Below are positions 1-7,577 of a stretch of DNA of 10,455 bases, piece after piece. This DNA is from an uncultured Bacteroidales bacterium. GTDB taxonomy: Bacteria > Bacteroidota > Bacteroidia > Bacteroidales > UBA932. The stretch lies in contig CABQAB010000040.1 in assembly GCA_902461985.1 (NCBI GenBank), forward strand, positions 1 to 10,455, read 5' to 3'. The notes under the pieces were generated by a model. That model was not told where the DNA came from. It made no database searches and was given only the letters and a program-made list of their open reading frames with translations. Made by a program: the position numbers and the translations under genes. Within the stretch, counting starts at the first letter, position 1, and every line of letters starts with the position of its first letter.

Positions 1-1971
1 ATATACATAGATATAAATCGGCCTTTCACCATTTAGTCTTGCGTCCGGCAGAGGCAGAGTGTATTCAATTTTCTTTTCGCCTTTTTTGAATTCCACGGCC
101 ACACACCGTGCATCTCCGGCATTTGCCTCGATCAGGGCATTGTTGGATATGTTCAGCAACGCATCGCAGGGAAGCGATTCGCCGTTCATCACCTCCGCCA
201 CACATCTGAGCTCGCGATTTTTTCTGAAGAGTCCGGCTTTGGTGACAACGATTTCACCTTCAATCCGGAGCCTGACAGAGTTCAGCCTGATTTCCGGCAG
301 TTCTTCCAGAGTGATTTCTTTCATTCTGTCCACCAGTTCCCTTTTTTCGATAACAGTGACCGTTTTCTGGAAAACTCTCTTCAGCTCAAGATAGTCATCG
401 TATCTGCTTTCATAGAACTCGATTTTCTTTACGGCAGCGGAAATCCTGTCCTGCTGTTCCTTTATTTTCCTGAACTCGCTTAGTGTCTGATTGCTGAGTC
501 CGTCAATTTTTTCAATGACAAGCCGGGCCCCGCTGATTCCCCTGACAGACGCGAACACTCCCGCCATCCCTTCTTTGTCTCTTTCAAGACTATTCATGAC
601 TATACGGCTCGCCTTGGTGGCTTCGGAGGGGATGTCATAGACTGAAAGTTTCTCCCTTGCCTTGTCAAACTCACTGTGCCTCAGATGGTTCTCGGACATT
701 TCTATCATCTCGTCTACATGATGGGAGTCATCAGCGACATTGCGCTGGAGATCGGGCAGGAAACGCTGGTAGGCTTCCCATAATTTTCTGATTTCAGACG
801 CAGATTTTATCCATTTACCAATTGCTGCATCTTTCGATTCGGCACTCTTCTGAATGGCATCAAAATCCGACAGAGATTCGTTCAGGTCGAAACTGTCAGG
901 ATAAAACGCCTTGGGAATCTGTGACATTCTGAACGACGGGAGAGAAATGCTCTCAGGATTGCCTAAGGAAGCTCTCAGCATGGCAGTAAAACCATCATCG
1001 TCAAATGCGTCTCCGGCGAAAACCGTGAGAGCGAGATTGTCTCCTATAATGCTATCCTTGTATGCGTTTATGGCTGAGACGGTAGCCCTTACTGCATTTT
1101 CCTTGACAGAATCCAGGAATTTCCCGACCACATGGCAGCTGAAACGGCGGTCAGGATCGAAAGAATAGCAGAAATCGTCTATGTCAAAGTCTCCGGCAAA
1201 ATCTGTCTTGATTTTCAGCCACTTTTCGACATTGGCAAACTGCCACGCATATTCATTCTCCTTCTTTTCCGGTGTTGCCAGATAGCCGTTGTTCCTGTCT
1301 ACCTCGTCTACTACATATCTGACCAGTGCGTATTTGAGAGGTGCCTCGCCCACTCCGTCGATTATGCGGCAGGTCCCGTCCATCAGAAAGACCTCTCCGT
1401 CGTACACAGCCGTAGTCAGTCTCAAGGTTGTCCCGGCCGAGACTATTATCAGCTGATGGTCCCCGAAATGAAAGTCCTCTGTACTGTTGGCGCAAGCATA
1501 TCTGACTATCAGTTCCGACATTGACACTGAATAGGAAACCGTCTTGAACCCATTGGCTTCCATGTCCTGCATGAACAATTTTCTTGATTTGACGGGAACT
1601 GATTCAGAAAACACATAGGAAACAGGAATCATACTGGTCCTGTCTCCGGTCTCGCTACTATAGAATGTCCTTATCTCATCAAGAAAGTCCGACTGCCTCA
1701 GAAGTTCGAAATATGGCAGGTCGATTCCGTTTATGGCTGACTTGAGCCCTTTATCCAGTGATGGGAAGAAATCTGCATAGAAGCCTGTTTCCTTCCGTAC
1801 AGCAGATTTGCGGAACTTTGCGGCGTATTCGACGGAATGTCCGGAGCTGTAAAAATACAGCCAAAGACGACTGTCGTCATCTTTGGTGTATTCGTGAAAT
1901 CTGCCGTCAGCGTCAAAAGCCACGGGCAGGATATAGTCCTGTTCAACTAAAAGCACTAACCGAGGGTCCAT
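1..1971 (-). CDS. Partial protein (at least 657 aa): probable degenerate ASKHA (Hsp70/actin-like) domain, coiled coil and beta-rich C-terminal region
   Basis: Read from ATG at 1971, the frame stays open for 657 codons to base 1 with no stop, so the 3' end lies outside the window. I know no named family for it. Three segments line up by eye with Hsp70-type landmarks in the right order. Residues 5-25 resemble phosphate-1, with V9 and Q11-D12-Y13 in place of the catalytic Asp and Gly-Thr-Thr. Residues 173-226 resemble phosphate-2 and the helix after it (IIVSAGTTLRL, then GVGEAPLKYALVRYVVDEVDR), with the Asp replaced by S178. Residues 315-337 resemble the adenosine motif (FAGDAFDDDGFTAMLRASLG). 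Residues ~340-555 are charged and helical, with coiled-coil character, and ~560-657 look like alternating beta strands. The ATG lies one base past the stop of the upstream ASKHA gene, so translation is probably coupled. Inference: a non-catalytic partner of that ATPase. The reading frame is certain; the fold is a hand alignment. Confidence 0.9.
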   Translation of the reverse strand, partial: MDPRLVLLVEQDYILPVAFDADGRFHEYTKDDDSRLWLYFYSSGHSVEYAAKFRKSAVRKETGFYADFFPSLDKGLKSAINGIDLPYFELLRQSDFLDEIRTFYSSETGDRTSMIPVSYVFSESVPVKSRKLFMQDMEANGFKTVSYSVSMSELIVRYACANSTEDFHFGDHQLIIVSAGTTLRLTTAVYDGEVFLMDGTCRIIDGVGEAPLKYALVRYVVDEVDRNNGYLATPEKKENEYAWQFANVEKWLKIKTDFAGDFDIDDFCYSFDPDRRFSCHVVGKFLDSVKENAVRATVSAINAYKDSIIGDNLALTVFAGDAFDDDGFTAMLRASLGNPESISLPSFRMSQIPKAFYPDSFDLNESLSDFDAIQKSAESKDAAIGKWIKSASEIRKLWEAYQRFLPDLQRNVADDSHHVDEMIEMSENHLRHSEFDKAREKLSVYDIPSEATKASRIVMNSLERDKEGMAGVFASVRGISGARLVIEKIDGLSNQTLSEFRKIKEQQDRISAAVKKIEFYESRYDDYLELKRVFQKTVTVIEKRELVDRMKEITLEELPEIRLNSVRLRIEGEIVVTKAGLFRKNRELRCVAEVMNGESLPCDALLNISNNALIEANAGDARCVAVEFKKGEKKIEYTLPLPDARLNGERPIYIYVY

Positions 1972-1972
1972 G

Positions 1973-4900
1973 TTAAATCTGTTTCGCGACTATAGGAAGA
2001 AGAGTGTTGTTCAGATAACTGAGGGCTGCGGCTATGAATATAGGCATCTTGTAGGCGGCCCCGGTCTGCTCCTGATTCTTTGCCTTGAGGTATTTCATAT
2101 ATTCAGGGTCGTTCTGGATGTATGCAAGGACATTCAGATTATCTTTTCCTCTTTCAAGTCCCCTTATGTCTGACAATATTCCTCCGGAATCCACTTCAAT
2201 GAATTTCAGGAATATTGCAAGGAATTCGTTGAAATTCTCTAGCTTGTCGGGGAACGACAAATTTATGCCACCGTCGAAGATTTCGTCTGGAATGACTTCC
2301 ATGTCGTCAAGCATACGGTTTTCTGCACCCGATTTGGTGAACATGAGTCCTTTCTCTCCGACAATGTCGAAATTCTCGATGACAAGACGGCTTTCATCTT
2401 CATCATTACGAACAAAACTGCCTCTGTCAGGTGCAATATGCAGCAGCTGTCCGCAGACAAGTCCCATCGCTACTTCCGATTTGTTTTCGATTTTGCTCAT
2501 GCTCCTTTCATTTTCACTGCTGAAATTGTCCAGAATGAATTTCACGTCCGAGGAACCGAAGCCCGAATTGAAGCAACGTCTGTAATACCGGAGAGCGTCT
2601 TCTTCGTACTTGTCAAGCAACCACTCGAACAGTCTGCCGCCCTTGCCATAGTATCTGGTGTGGACTTCCCTGATGGAATCCATGCCGTTTTTCGTGATGA
2701 CATTTTTTGCAAGTTTGCCGGCATAGAACAGCAGTACGCCTGTCACATACGCTGGAAGTGCGAAAATTGCCGGAACATCTGTATGAAGATATTCATAGAA
2801 CTGCTCGAAATCACGGGCACTGTGAAGCTGGTCAAAGACACTGTTAAGATAATACGGAGCGCGTCCGTAGACCTGAGGATCCTTGCTGATGATATCGCTG
2901 ATATTCAGTACTTTGACCGGAGTGATATGTGACTCATGGAAATTATACAGTGCACGCCTGAACTTCTCCGAAGAGTTGATGGCCTTGAAGAAAAAGCCTC
3001 CTGCGAGCCGGATCGAACTCTGGGTCATCAGGACATTCTTGTTGTCGCGGTTTCCCATTATAAGCAAGTCACTGGTCGAGCCGCCTATGTCGATACCGAG
3101 CGTCAGTCTGGACAAATCCGGTACGCTGTTCTTGGATATCGAATATGAACATACGGATTCGGCTTCAGTGTAGTTTATACGGACAGGACGGGATTTGTCG
3201 GAAGATTCTTCAGGATAGCTCGTCGTGTTCTCAAAAGGATAGACAGTTGCATTTTTGTAAATGCCTGATAGACTTTTCCGGTCCTTATTGCTCATTGCAC
3301 TCGGGAATGACCAGTTCAGCTGGGCAGGAATTGCGTTCGCTTCGACCATATCCGCGCAGATCTGAATCCAGAGCATCCTCATGAATGCAGTTTTACGCTT
3401 TTCACTTTCATCCAGCCATTTCATGTTGTAGTGAAGAATGCCTGCATTGGTCCGGATAGTATATTCATCCATCATGATTACCGGGATATTAGATTCATTT
3501 ACAGGAACGCCCCCGACCAATTCTTTCTTAAGGTCTGCAATGCTCTGTACATTGCCGTCTGCCGTCAGGTACTGAGGGTCGTGCTCATGAAGCCAAGACT
3601 TGATCTGACCGTTGTCCGCTACCGTTTCTTCGTTGGATATGAAATACAATTCATCCTTCTGGGCAAGGGAGAGATGCGGGTTTTCAAATCCCACCAGTGC
3701 AAGCCGCCTGTTTTTGAACGGCATCGGCACTGAAGTCTCGCTGCTGTCCAGTTTGTAGTAAACACAGGTGTTCGTACTGCCGAAATCTATACCTACAGTC
3801 GCTGGTTTAAGATTCTGAATGGATTTGAGGTCCTTCATATACAAAGAGCCGGTCACTGTCCCTTCCGGTGGAGGTGTCTTGACTAACAAGGTACCTCCGT
3901 CAATGTCGTGACCTCCCTTGTTCAGTCTGACACTTACAGAGTGCAGCGGTGTTTTTGAAGACAGGATTTCATATTTATGCATGTTTGTCGCCACCCTGTT
4001 TACCGGATATTTGACCAGATACATATTTTTAAGGTCAGTTTCAGATATGGAATCGAAATCCGCCCCCTCGAAGTTAGGCAGCATCCTGACACCTGTGACA
4101 TTCGCAGGGAATTCACTGTAGTAGAAATACTTGTGCCACTGTGGAGACCGGAAATCAGGCCATGTGAACACCTTGCCGTCAGTTTCAGGAATCACATCGA
4201 GTTTGTATGTTTTCTTGCATACTGACATGAAGTCCGAACTGCCGTCTATCCGGGCGCGAAAATCCACTTCCACCTTGCCGTCTGGTTTCACCTTGGCAAC
4301 CAATGACATTCCGCCCGCTGCAGCCATTATGTCAGAAATTGCGTTCGAAAAAACTTTCAGGGCCTTCTTTGTGAACGGCAGAGCAAGATAGTACTCTCCG
4401 CCGTCCGTTCTCATGTAATACACAGGAGACTTCGAGTAGTCCCTCAGCGGATCTGCCGTGGACTTCCATGCCGCTATGTATTCACTGTCCATAAAAATAT
4501 CACTGCTTGATATTTCAATCGGAGACTCCCCTTTTGCCGTAGAAAAAAGATTGGTCCCGTCAAGATAGAACGTGTGCTCATTGTTCATAAGCATTGCGAG
4601 CGGTCCCTGAGGCATGGCTACAGCGACTGGTATGCTGGTATTGACTGTTTTCCCGTTCTCAGTGAGTTTTTTCTTCAGTTCTTCTTCCCATCTCCCGAGT
4701 TCTGATGACCACGAATCAATAAAGTCCTTGACTGTCGCATAACTAAGTTCAGGATTCTTCAGACATAGTTGCTGAATGTAGTCGAGATAGTACTTGCCAG
4801 GGTCAGGCTGCTGGGTCTGACTTGACTTGATATATACGCAGATGTTATGGATAAATGAATGGAGTCTCTGGATGTCATCAAGAGAAATCTTGTTTACGTC

Positions 4901-5566
4901 CATAGGTGTCGGGTCGCAGAGTTTACCTTCATTGTCAATCCACGGAATTTCCCTTTCGGCTCCCTTGAGGGAATATCCCACAGCCGAGAACAGCAGAGTG
5001 TAAGGAGAAGTCGCACCGACAGTCACCCTTGTATTGCGGCCGCTTTCGTCTTTCATGTCATAGTAGAGAATCTGTATGCAGGCAGGATTGTCTCCTTGCG
5101 GATTGAGGGGCAGGTTTTTCAGAGTCCAGAGAGCCTGTTCATTGAAAAGCATCTCGCCATAGAGGTTCAGCAGACTCATTTCTCCCCCGTTATCCTCGAC
5201 TTTACGCCCGGTAAGACTGACCGGCTCCGAGAACTTGAAACTGTCCGGACGCAGGGCATAGGCAGCGACCAGACCTCTCCACTCTGACTTATAGGCCTTA
5301 TAACACTCATGAAGCACTGATGTTTCAAGTTTTTTTGAGTCCTGGAGCACTGCGCTTCTCGTGAATATCATCCTTGCCCATGGTGAGGGGATTCCGGAGA
5401 CCATAGCCCTGAGTGCGTCCCTGTTATCTCCGCTACGGCCTTTGCTTGTTTCTATATTATTTATATAGTTTGTGATAGATGCAACACTTCCCCAGTGATT
5501 CGGGTCGCCGGCATCAGGCATATCCAGGGAATCCAGCAGCAGCATCCTTTTTTTGTCATCGCTCAT
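1973..5566 (-). CDS. Giant Hsp70/actin-like (ASKHA) ATPase with a large unknown N-terminal module, 1,197 aa
   Basis: Probable cytoplasmic ATPase of the actin/Hsp70/sugar-kinase fold; no signal peptide is seen. Phosphate-1 is GIDFGSTNT at residues 592-600 (D594), phosphate-2 is GIDIGGSTSD at 824-833 (D826), and the adenosine-type motif is GKGGRLFEWL from 974. All key residues are present, so nucleotide binding and hydrolysis are likely. The first ~590 residues match nothing I recognise. They contain aromatic-rich strands (WPDFRSPQWHKYFYYSE) and a short charged helix (EEELKKKL). Family actin/Hsp70 NBDs are about 350-400 residues, so most of this protein is extra. It superficially resembles large Hsp70-like proteins such as the SrfB family, but I cannot confirm membership. 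The chosen ATG at 5566 lies 11 bases after the tubulin-like gene's stop and follows a purine-rich GAAAG. A GTG at 5611 would add 15 residues and overlap that gene. The TAA stop sits one base before the next ATG. Confidence 0.93.
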   Translation of the reverse strand: MSDDKKRMLLLDSLDMPDAGDPNHWGSVASITNYINNIETSKGRSGDNRDALRAMVSGIPSPWARMIFTRSAVLQDSKKLETSVLHECYKAYKSEWRGLVAAYALRPDSFKFSEPVSLTGRKVEDNGGEMSLLNLYGEMLFNEQALWTLKNLPLNPQGDNPACIQILYYDMKDESGRNTRVTVGATSPYTLLFSAVGYSLKGAEREIPWIDNEGKLCDPTPMDVNKISLDDIQRLHSFIHNICVYIKSSQTQQPDPGKYYLDYIQQLCLKNPELSYATVKDFIDSWSSELGRWEEELKKKLTENGKTVNTSIPVAVAMPQGPLAMLMNNEHTFYLDGTNLFSTAKGESPIEISSSDIFMDSEYIAAWKSTADPLRDYSKSPVYYMRTDGGEYYLALPFTKKALKVFSNAISDIMAAAGGMSLVAKVKPDGKVEVDFRARIDGSSDFMSVCKKTYKLDVIPETDGKVFTWPDFRSPQWHKYFYYSEFPANVTGVRMLPNFEGADFDSISETDLKNMYLVKYPVNRVATNMHKYEILSSKTPLHSVSVRLNKGGHDIDGGTLLVKTPPPEGTVTGSLYMKDLKSIQNLKPATVGIDFGSTNTCVYYKLDSSETSVPMPFKNRRLALVGFENPHLSLAQKDELYFISNEETVADNGQIKSWLHEHDPQYLTADGNVQSIADLKKELVGGVPVNESNIPVIMMDEYTIRTNAGILHYNMKWLDESEKRKTAFMRMLWIQICADMVEANAIPAQLNWSFPSAMSNKDRKSLSGIYKNATVYPFENTTSYPEESSDKSRPVRINYTEAESVCSYSISKNSVPDLSRLTLGIDIGGSTSDLLIMGNRDNKNVLMTQSSIRLAGGFFFKAINSSEKFRRALYNFHESHITPVKVLNISDIISKDPQVYGRAPYYLNSVFDQLHSARDFEQFYEYLHTDVPAIFALPAYVTGVLLFYAGKLAKNVITKNGMDSIREVHTRYYGKGGRLFEWLLDKYEEDALRYYRRCFNSGFGSSDVKFILDNFSSENERSMSKIENKSEVAMGLVCGQLLHIAPDRGSFVRNDEDESRLVIENFDIVGEKGLMFTKSGAENRMLDDMEVIPDEIFDGGINLSFPDKLENFNEFLAIFLKFIEVDSGGILSDIRGLERGKDNLNVLAYIQNDPEYMKYLKAKNQEQTGAAYKMPIFIAAALSYLNNTLLPIVAKQI

Positions 5567-5577
5567 ATCTTTCGGTT

Positions 5578-7170
5578 TTATTCTATGTTTTCGTTGAAAT
5601 ACAGTTTGCACAAGGTCGCATAAGTCCTTGCAATCAGGTCATCCATAGTAGTTTTGAGATTCGGGCTGGTTTTCATGAAACAGGACTTGACAACTGAAAA
5701 ACAGTCCTCGAAAAGCCCGACTTTGAACTGAGGCGGATTGTCGCCTGAATAAAGGTCACGGTTGAACTTGATTTTCCCCAGCTCTTTAGGCGTTTCGCAG
5801 TTGAACGGCAGCGAACTGAACAGAATTCCTTCGCCGCCGCGACCTTTATACATCTGAGGCAGCCAGCCTGAAACCAGGAGCCCGTTTGAGGTGGAATAGA
5901 GGAACATCTCGAAATATTGCCTCAAAGCCTTGAACTCGTCCTTGTCCACATCGACAGTTTCGAACATGTTAGGCGTGTTTGCAATGTTGTGGAAATACTC
6001 GTTGTTGAAGTCCAGAAGGGCTGAAGCCAGAAGAACTCCGAAGTTTTTCTTCAGTTTGTCTGTATGGTCCTGTCCGAAGAGAGTAAAGTCGAGTTTTGAA
6101 TTTCCATAATTATGCGATATGCAGAAGAATCTGTTGTCACTGTCCTCACTGAATGCTTTGTCTCCCTTTTCTGCTTCATTGAAAAAATGATATGCGGCAA
6201 AAGCTGAAAGAAGTTCGATGTAGTCTGCCGGATTCTCCTGTTTCTCTCCTCCGGTAACTCCGGCACTTGTCTTCTTTGTGCCTTTCTCATCCTTCTCAGT
6301 CACATCCCTGTTTTCAGAATTCTGCCTTCCAAGCAGATACAACCTTTTGTATGTCTTCTTTACAGTCTCGTCACCATCGTAGAACATGAGCGCAGCCTGC
6401 GAATTGATTGCAAAATTATCGCTTTTGGCAACGACTTCTGTCTCAGTCATCTTGTCCACTTTGAAACGGAAATAGTTGGTAAGGACTATAGTCCCGAAAG
6501 GATGGTCGCCAACGATATTTGTGCTCTTGTTCCCCATTATTTCAGATGCACGGTCGAATGCCAGGGGAATAACAGGGATCGACGATGCTCCTGTTCCTCC
6601 GAAAACCGAGCCGAAAACGAATACAGGCGCTTTGGGAAAGGCATTCAGGTTGTTGATGAATGATTTGAGAGCAAAGGCTGATTTGTCTGTAGAATTGCCG
6701 CCAGCCGGACTTGCCTTGTATGCCGCTTTGAGGATTGCGTAGTACATGAGCATAGAACCCATCTGGGTCTGGGCGCGGTAACCATGCTTCAGATTCATGT
6801 TCATCACATTCCTGTCAAGGAAAAGGTCCGCCAGGTCAGCTACAGGTGAATCTTCTCTGTGGGCTGCGGCCGTCTGGTAATTAGAGAGGCTGTAGAACGA
6901 ATCATTGTCAGTGTAACCAGGTGAAAACTCATAATAGTTGATTTTTGCGGAAAACAGAGTGTTCCTTTTGTAATTCCCGCCATTTATCGAGCAATAGCAG
7001 TTCTTGAGATTTCTCAGTCTCTTGAAGTTACCGTTACCGCTGTCTGTATCGAGGGCAAGCATTTCAACCTCTGTCTCGTCATACATACCCATAGCGCAGG
7101 TATGTATGAAACTTTCCAGACAGCGCATACCTGTGCCTCCGATTCCTATGAGAAATATCTTTTTTGCCAT
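5578..7170 (-). CDS. Tubulin/FtsZ-superfamily-like GTPase, 530 aa
   Basis: Probable GTP-binding, possibly filament-forming protein of the tubulin-like (Tubulin_2 / FtsZ-like) group. The N-terminus is a Rossmann-type strand and glycine loop (IFLIGIGGTGMR, residues 5-16), followed by LALDTDSGN at 39-47, which resembles the FtsZ T2-loop NTD. The tubulin signature loop appears as FGSVFGGTGASS at 186-197, where GGTG at 191-194 stands for the canonical GGGTGSG. A charged, low-complexity insert rich in Lys, Glu and Gly (about residues 285-316) probably forms a disordered loop. The C-terminal ~200 residues are not recognisable, and I could not assign the GTPase-activating T7 loop. At 530 residues it is longer than FtsZ (about 350-400). 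It has no signal peptide or membrane helix, so it should be cytoplasmic. Its ATG is 2 bases after the membrane-protein stop. Family-level assignment is fairly secure; function is inferred. Confidence 0.92.
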   Translation of the reverse strand: MAKKIFLIGIGGTGMRCLESFIHTCAMGMYDETEVEMLALDTDSGNGNFKRLRNLKNCYCSINGGNYKRNTLFSAKINYYEFSPGYTDNDSFYSLSNYQTAAAHREDSPVADLADLFLDRNVMNMNLKHGYRAQTQMGSMLMYYAILKAAYKASPAGGNSTDKSAFALKSFINNLNAFPKAPVFVFGSVFGGTGASSIPVIPLAFDRASEIMGNKSTNIVGDHPFGTIVLTNYFRFKVDKMTETEVVAKSDNFAINSQAALMFYDGDETVKKTYKRLYLLGRQNSENRDVTEKDEKGTKKTSAGVTGGEKQENPADYIELLSAFAAYHFFNEAEKGDKAFSEDSDNRFFCISHNYGNSKLDFTLFGQDHTDKLKKNFGVLLASALLDFNNEYFHNIANTPNMFETVDVDKDEFKALRQYFEMFLYSTSNGLLVSGWLPQMYKGRGGEGILFSSLPFNCETPKELGKIKFNRDLYSGDNPPQFKVGLFEDCFSVVKSCFMKTSPNLKTTMDDLIARTYATLCKLYFNENIE

Positions 7171-7172
7171 CT

Positions 7173-7565
7173 TTATCTGTCTTTTTTAGGGAATATTGAC
7201 TGGAGTTTCGAGCCGATTCGTGCGGTGTAGACTAAAATGAGTCCGGCAATGAAATAAACGGCGGCTCCCGTCACTGCGGCAATAACCATGTGAGTCAGAT
7301 ATTTGCCCACGAATGCCGGTACTGCAATCGCTCTCAGGTAGACGAAGTAGTCAAACACAAGGCTTGCTATCATGGCTACTGCGCCAAGTACGAAGAACCA
7401 TATTCGCCTTGTTGTTCCTGAGTTATCAGTCTTGCTTGACTGGTATTTCACGAGATTCACTGCCAATAGCATGAGCAGCACAAAAACGATAGAAATGACT
7501 GCGTCATAGATGTAAGTTGATGTAATTGCCTGCTGGAGGGCCGGGGCTGTCTTGATTTGTAACAT
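7173..7565 (-). CDS. Small integral membrane protein with three predicted transmembrane segments, 130 aa
   Basis: I recognise no family. Hydrophobic stretches at about residues 21-39, 55-77 and 91-114 predict three membrane helices. Positive charges cluster in the first loop (K40, K45, R53, R54) and at the C-terminus (R116, K120, K127, K128), so the positive-inside rule suggests N-terminus out and C-terminus in. The tail ends with PKKDR. It lies between the lipoprotein genes and the two cytoplasmic NTPase-like genes, 12 bases after the first and 2 bases before the second. It is the only multi-pass membrane protein in the visible operon. Inference: it could anchor or couple the cytoplasmic tubulin-like and ASKHA proteins to the inner membrane. 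No catalytic motif is visible. Confidence 0.88.
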   Translation of the reverse strand: MLQIKTAPALQQAITSTYIYDAVISIVFVLLMLLAVNLVKYQSSKTDNSGTTRRIWFFVLGAVAMIASLVFDYFVYLRAIAVPAFVGKYLTHMVIAAVTGAAVYFIAGLILVYTARIGSKLQSIFPKKDR

Positions 7566-7577
7566 GATTATTGATTT

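Noticed and set aside
59..394. Plus-strand open frame of 111 codons
   Set aside because: It is antisense to the continuous 657-codon minus-strand frame, which has coherent domain structure; the product is Ser/Phe-rich with no motif.
2085..2585. Plus-strand open frame of 166 codons
   Set aside because: It is fully antisense to the ASKHA gene and its Ser-rich product is what the opposite strand of a coding region often gives.
5567..5611. GTG start for the giant ASKHA protein at 5611
   Set aside because: It would overlap the upstream gene by 34 bases and add a basic stretch of 15 residues; the ATG at 5566 fits the tight spacing of the other junctions better. It is not fully excluded.
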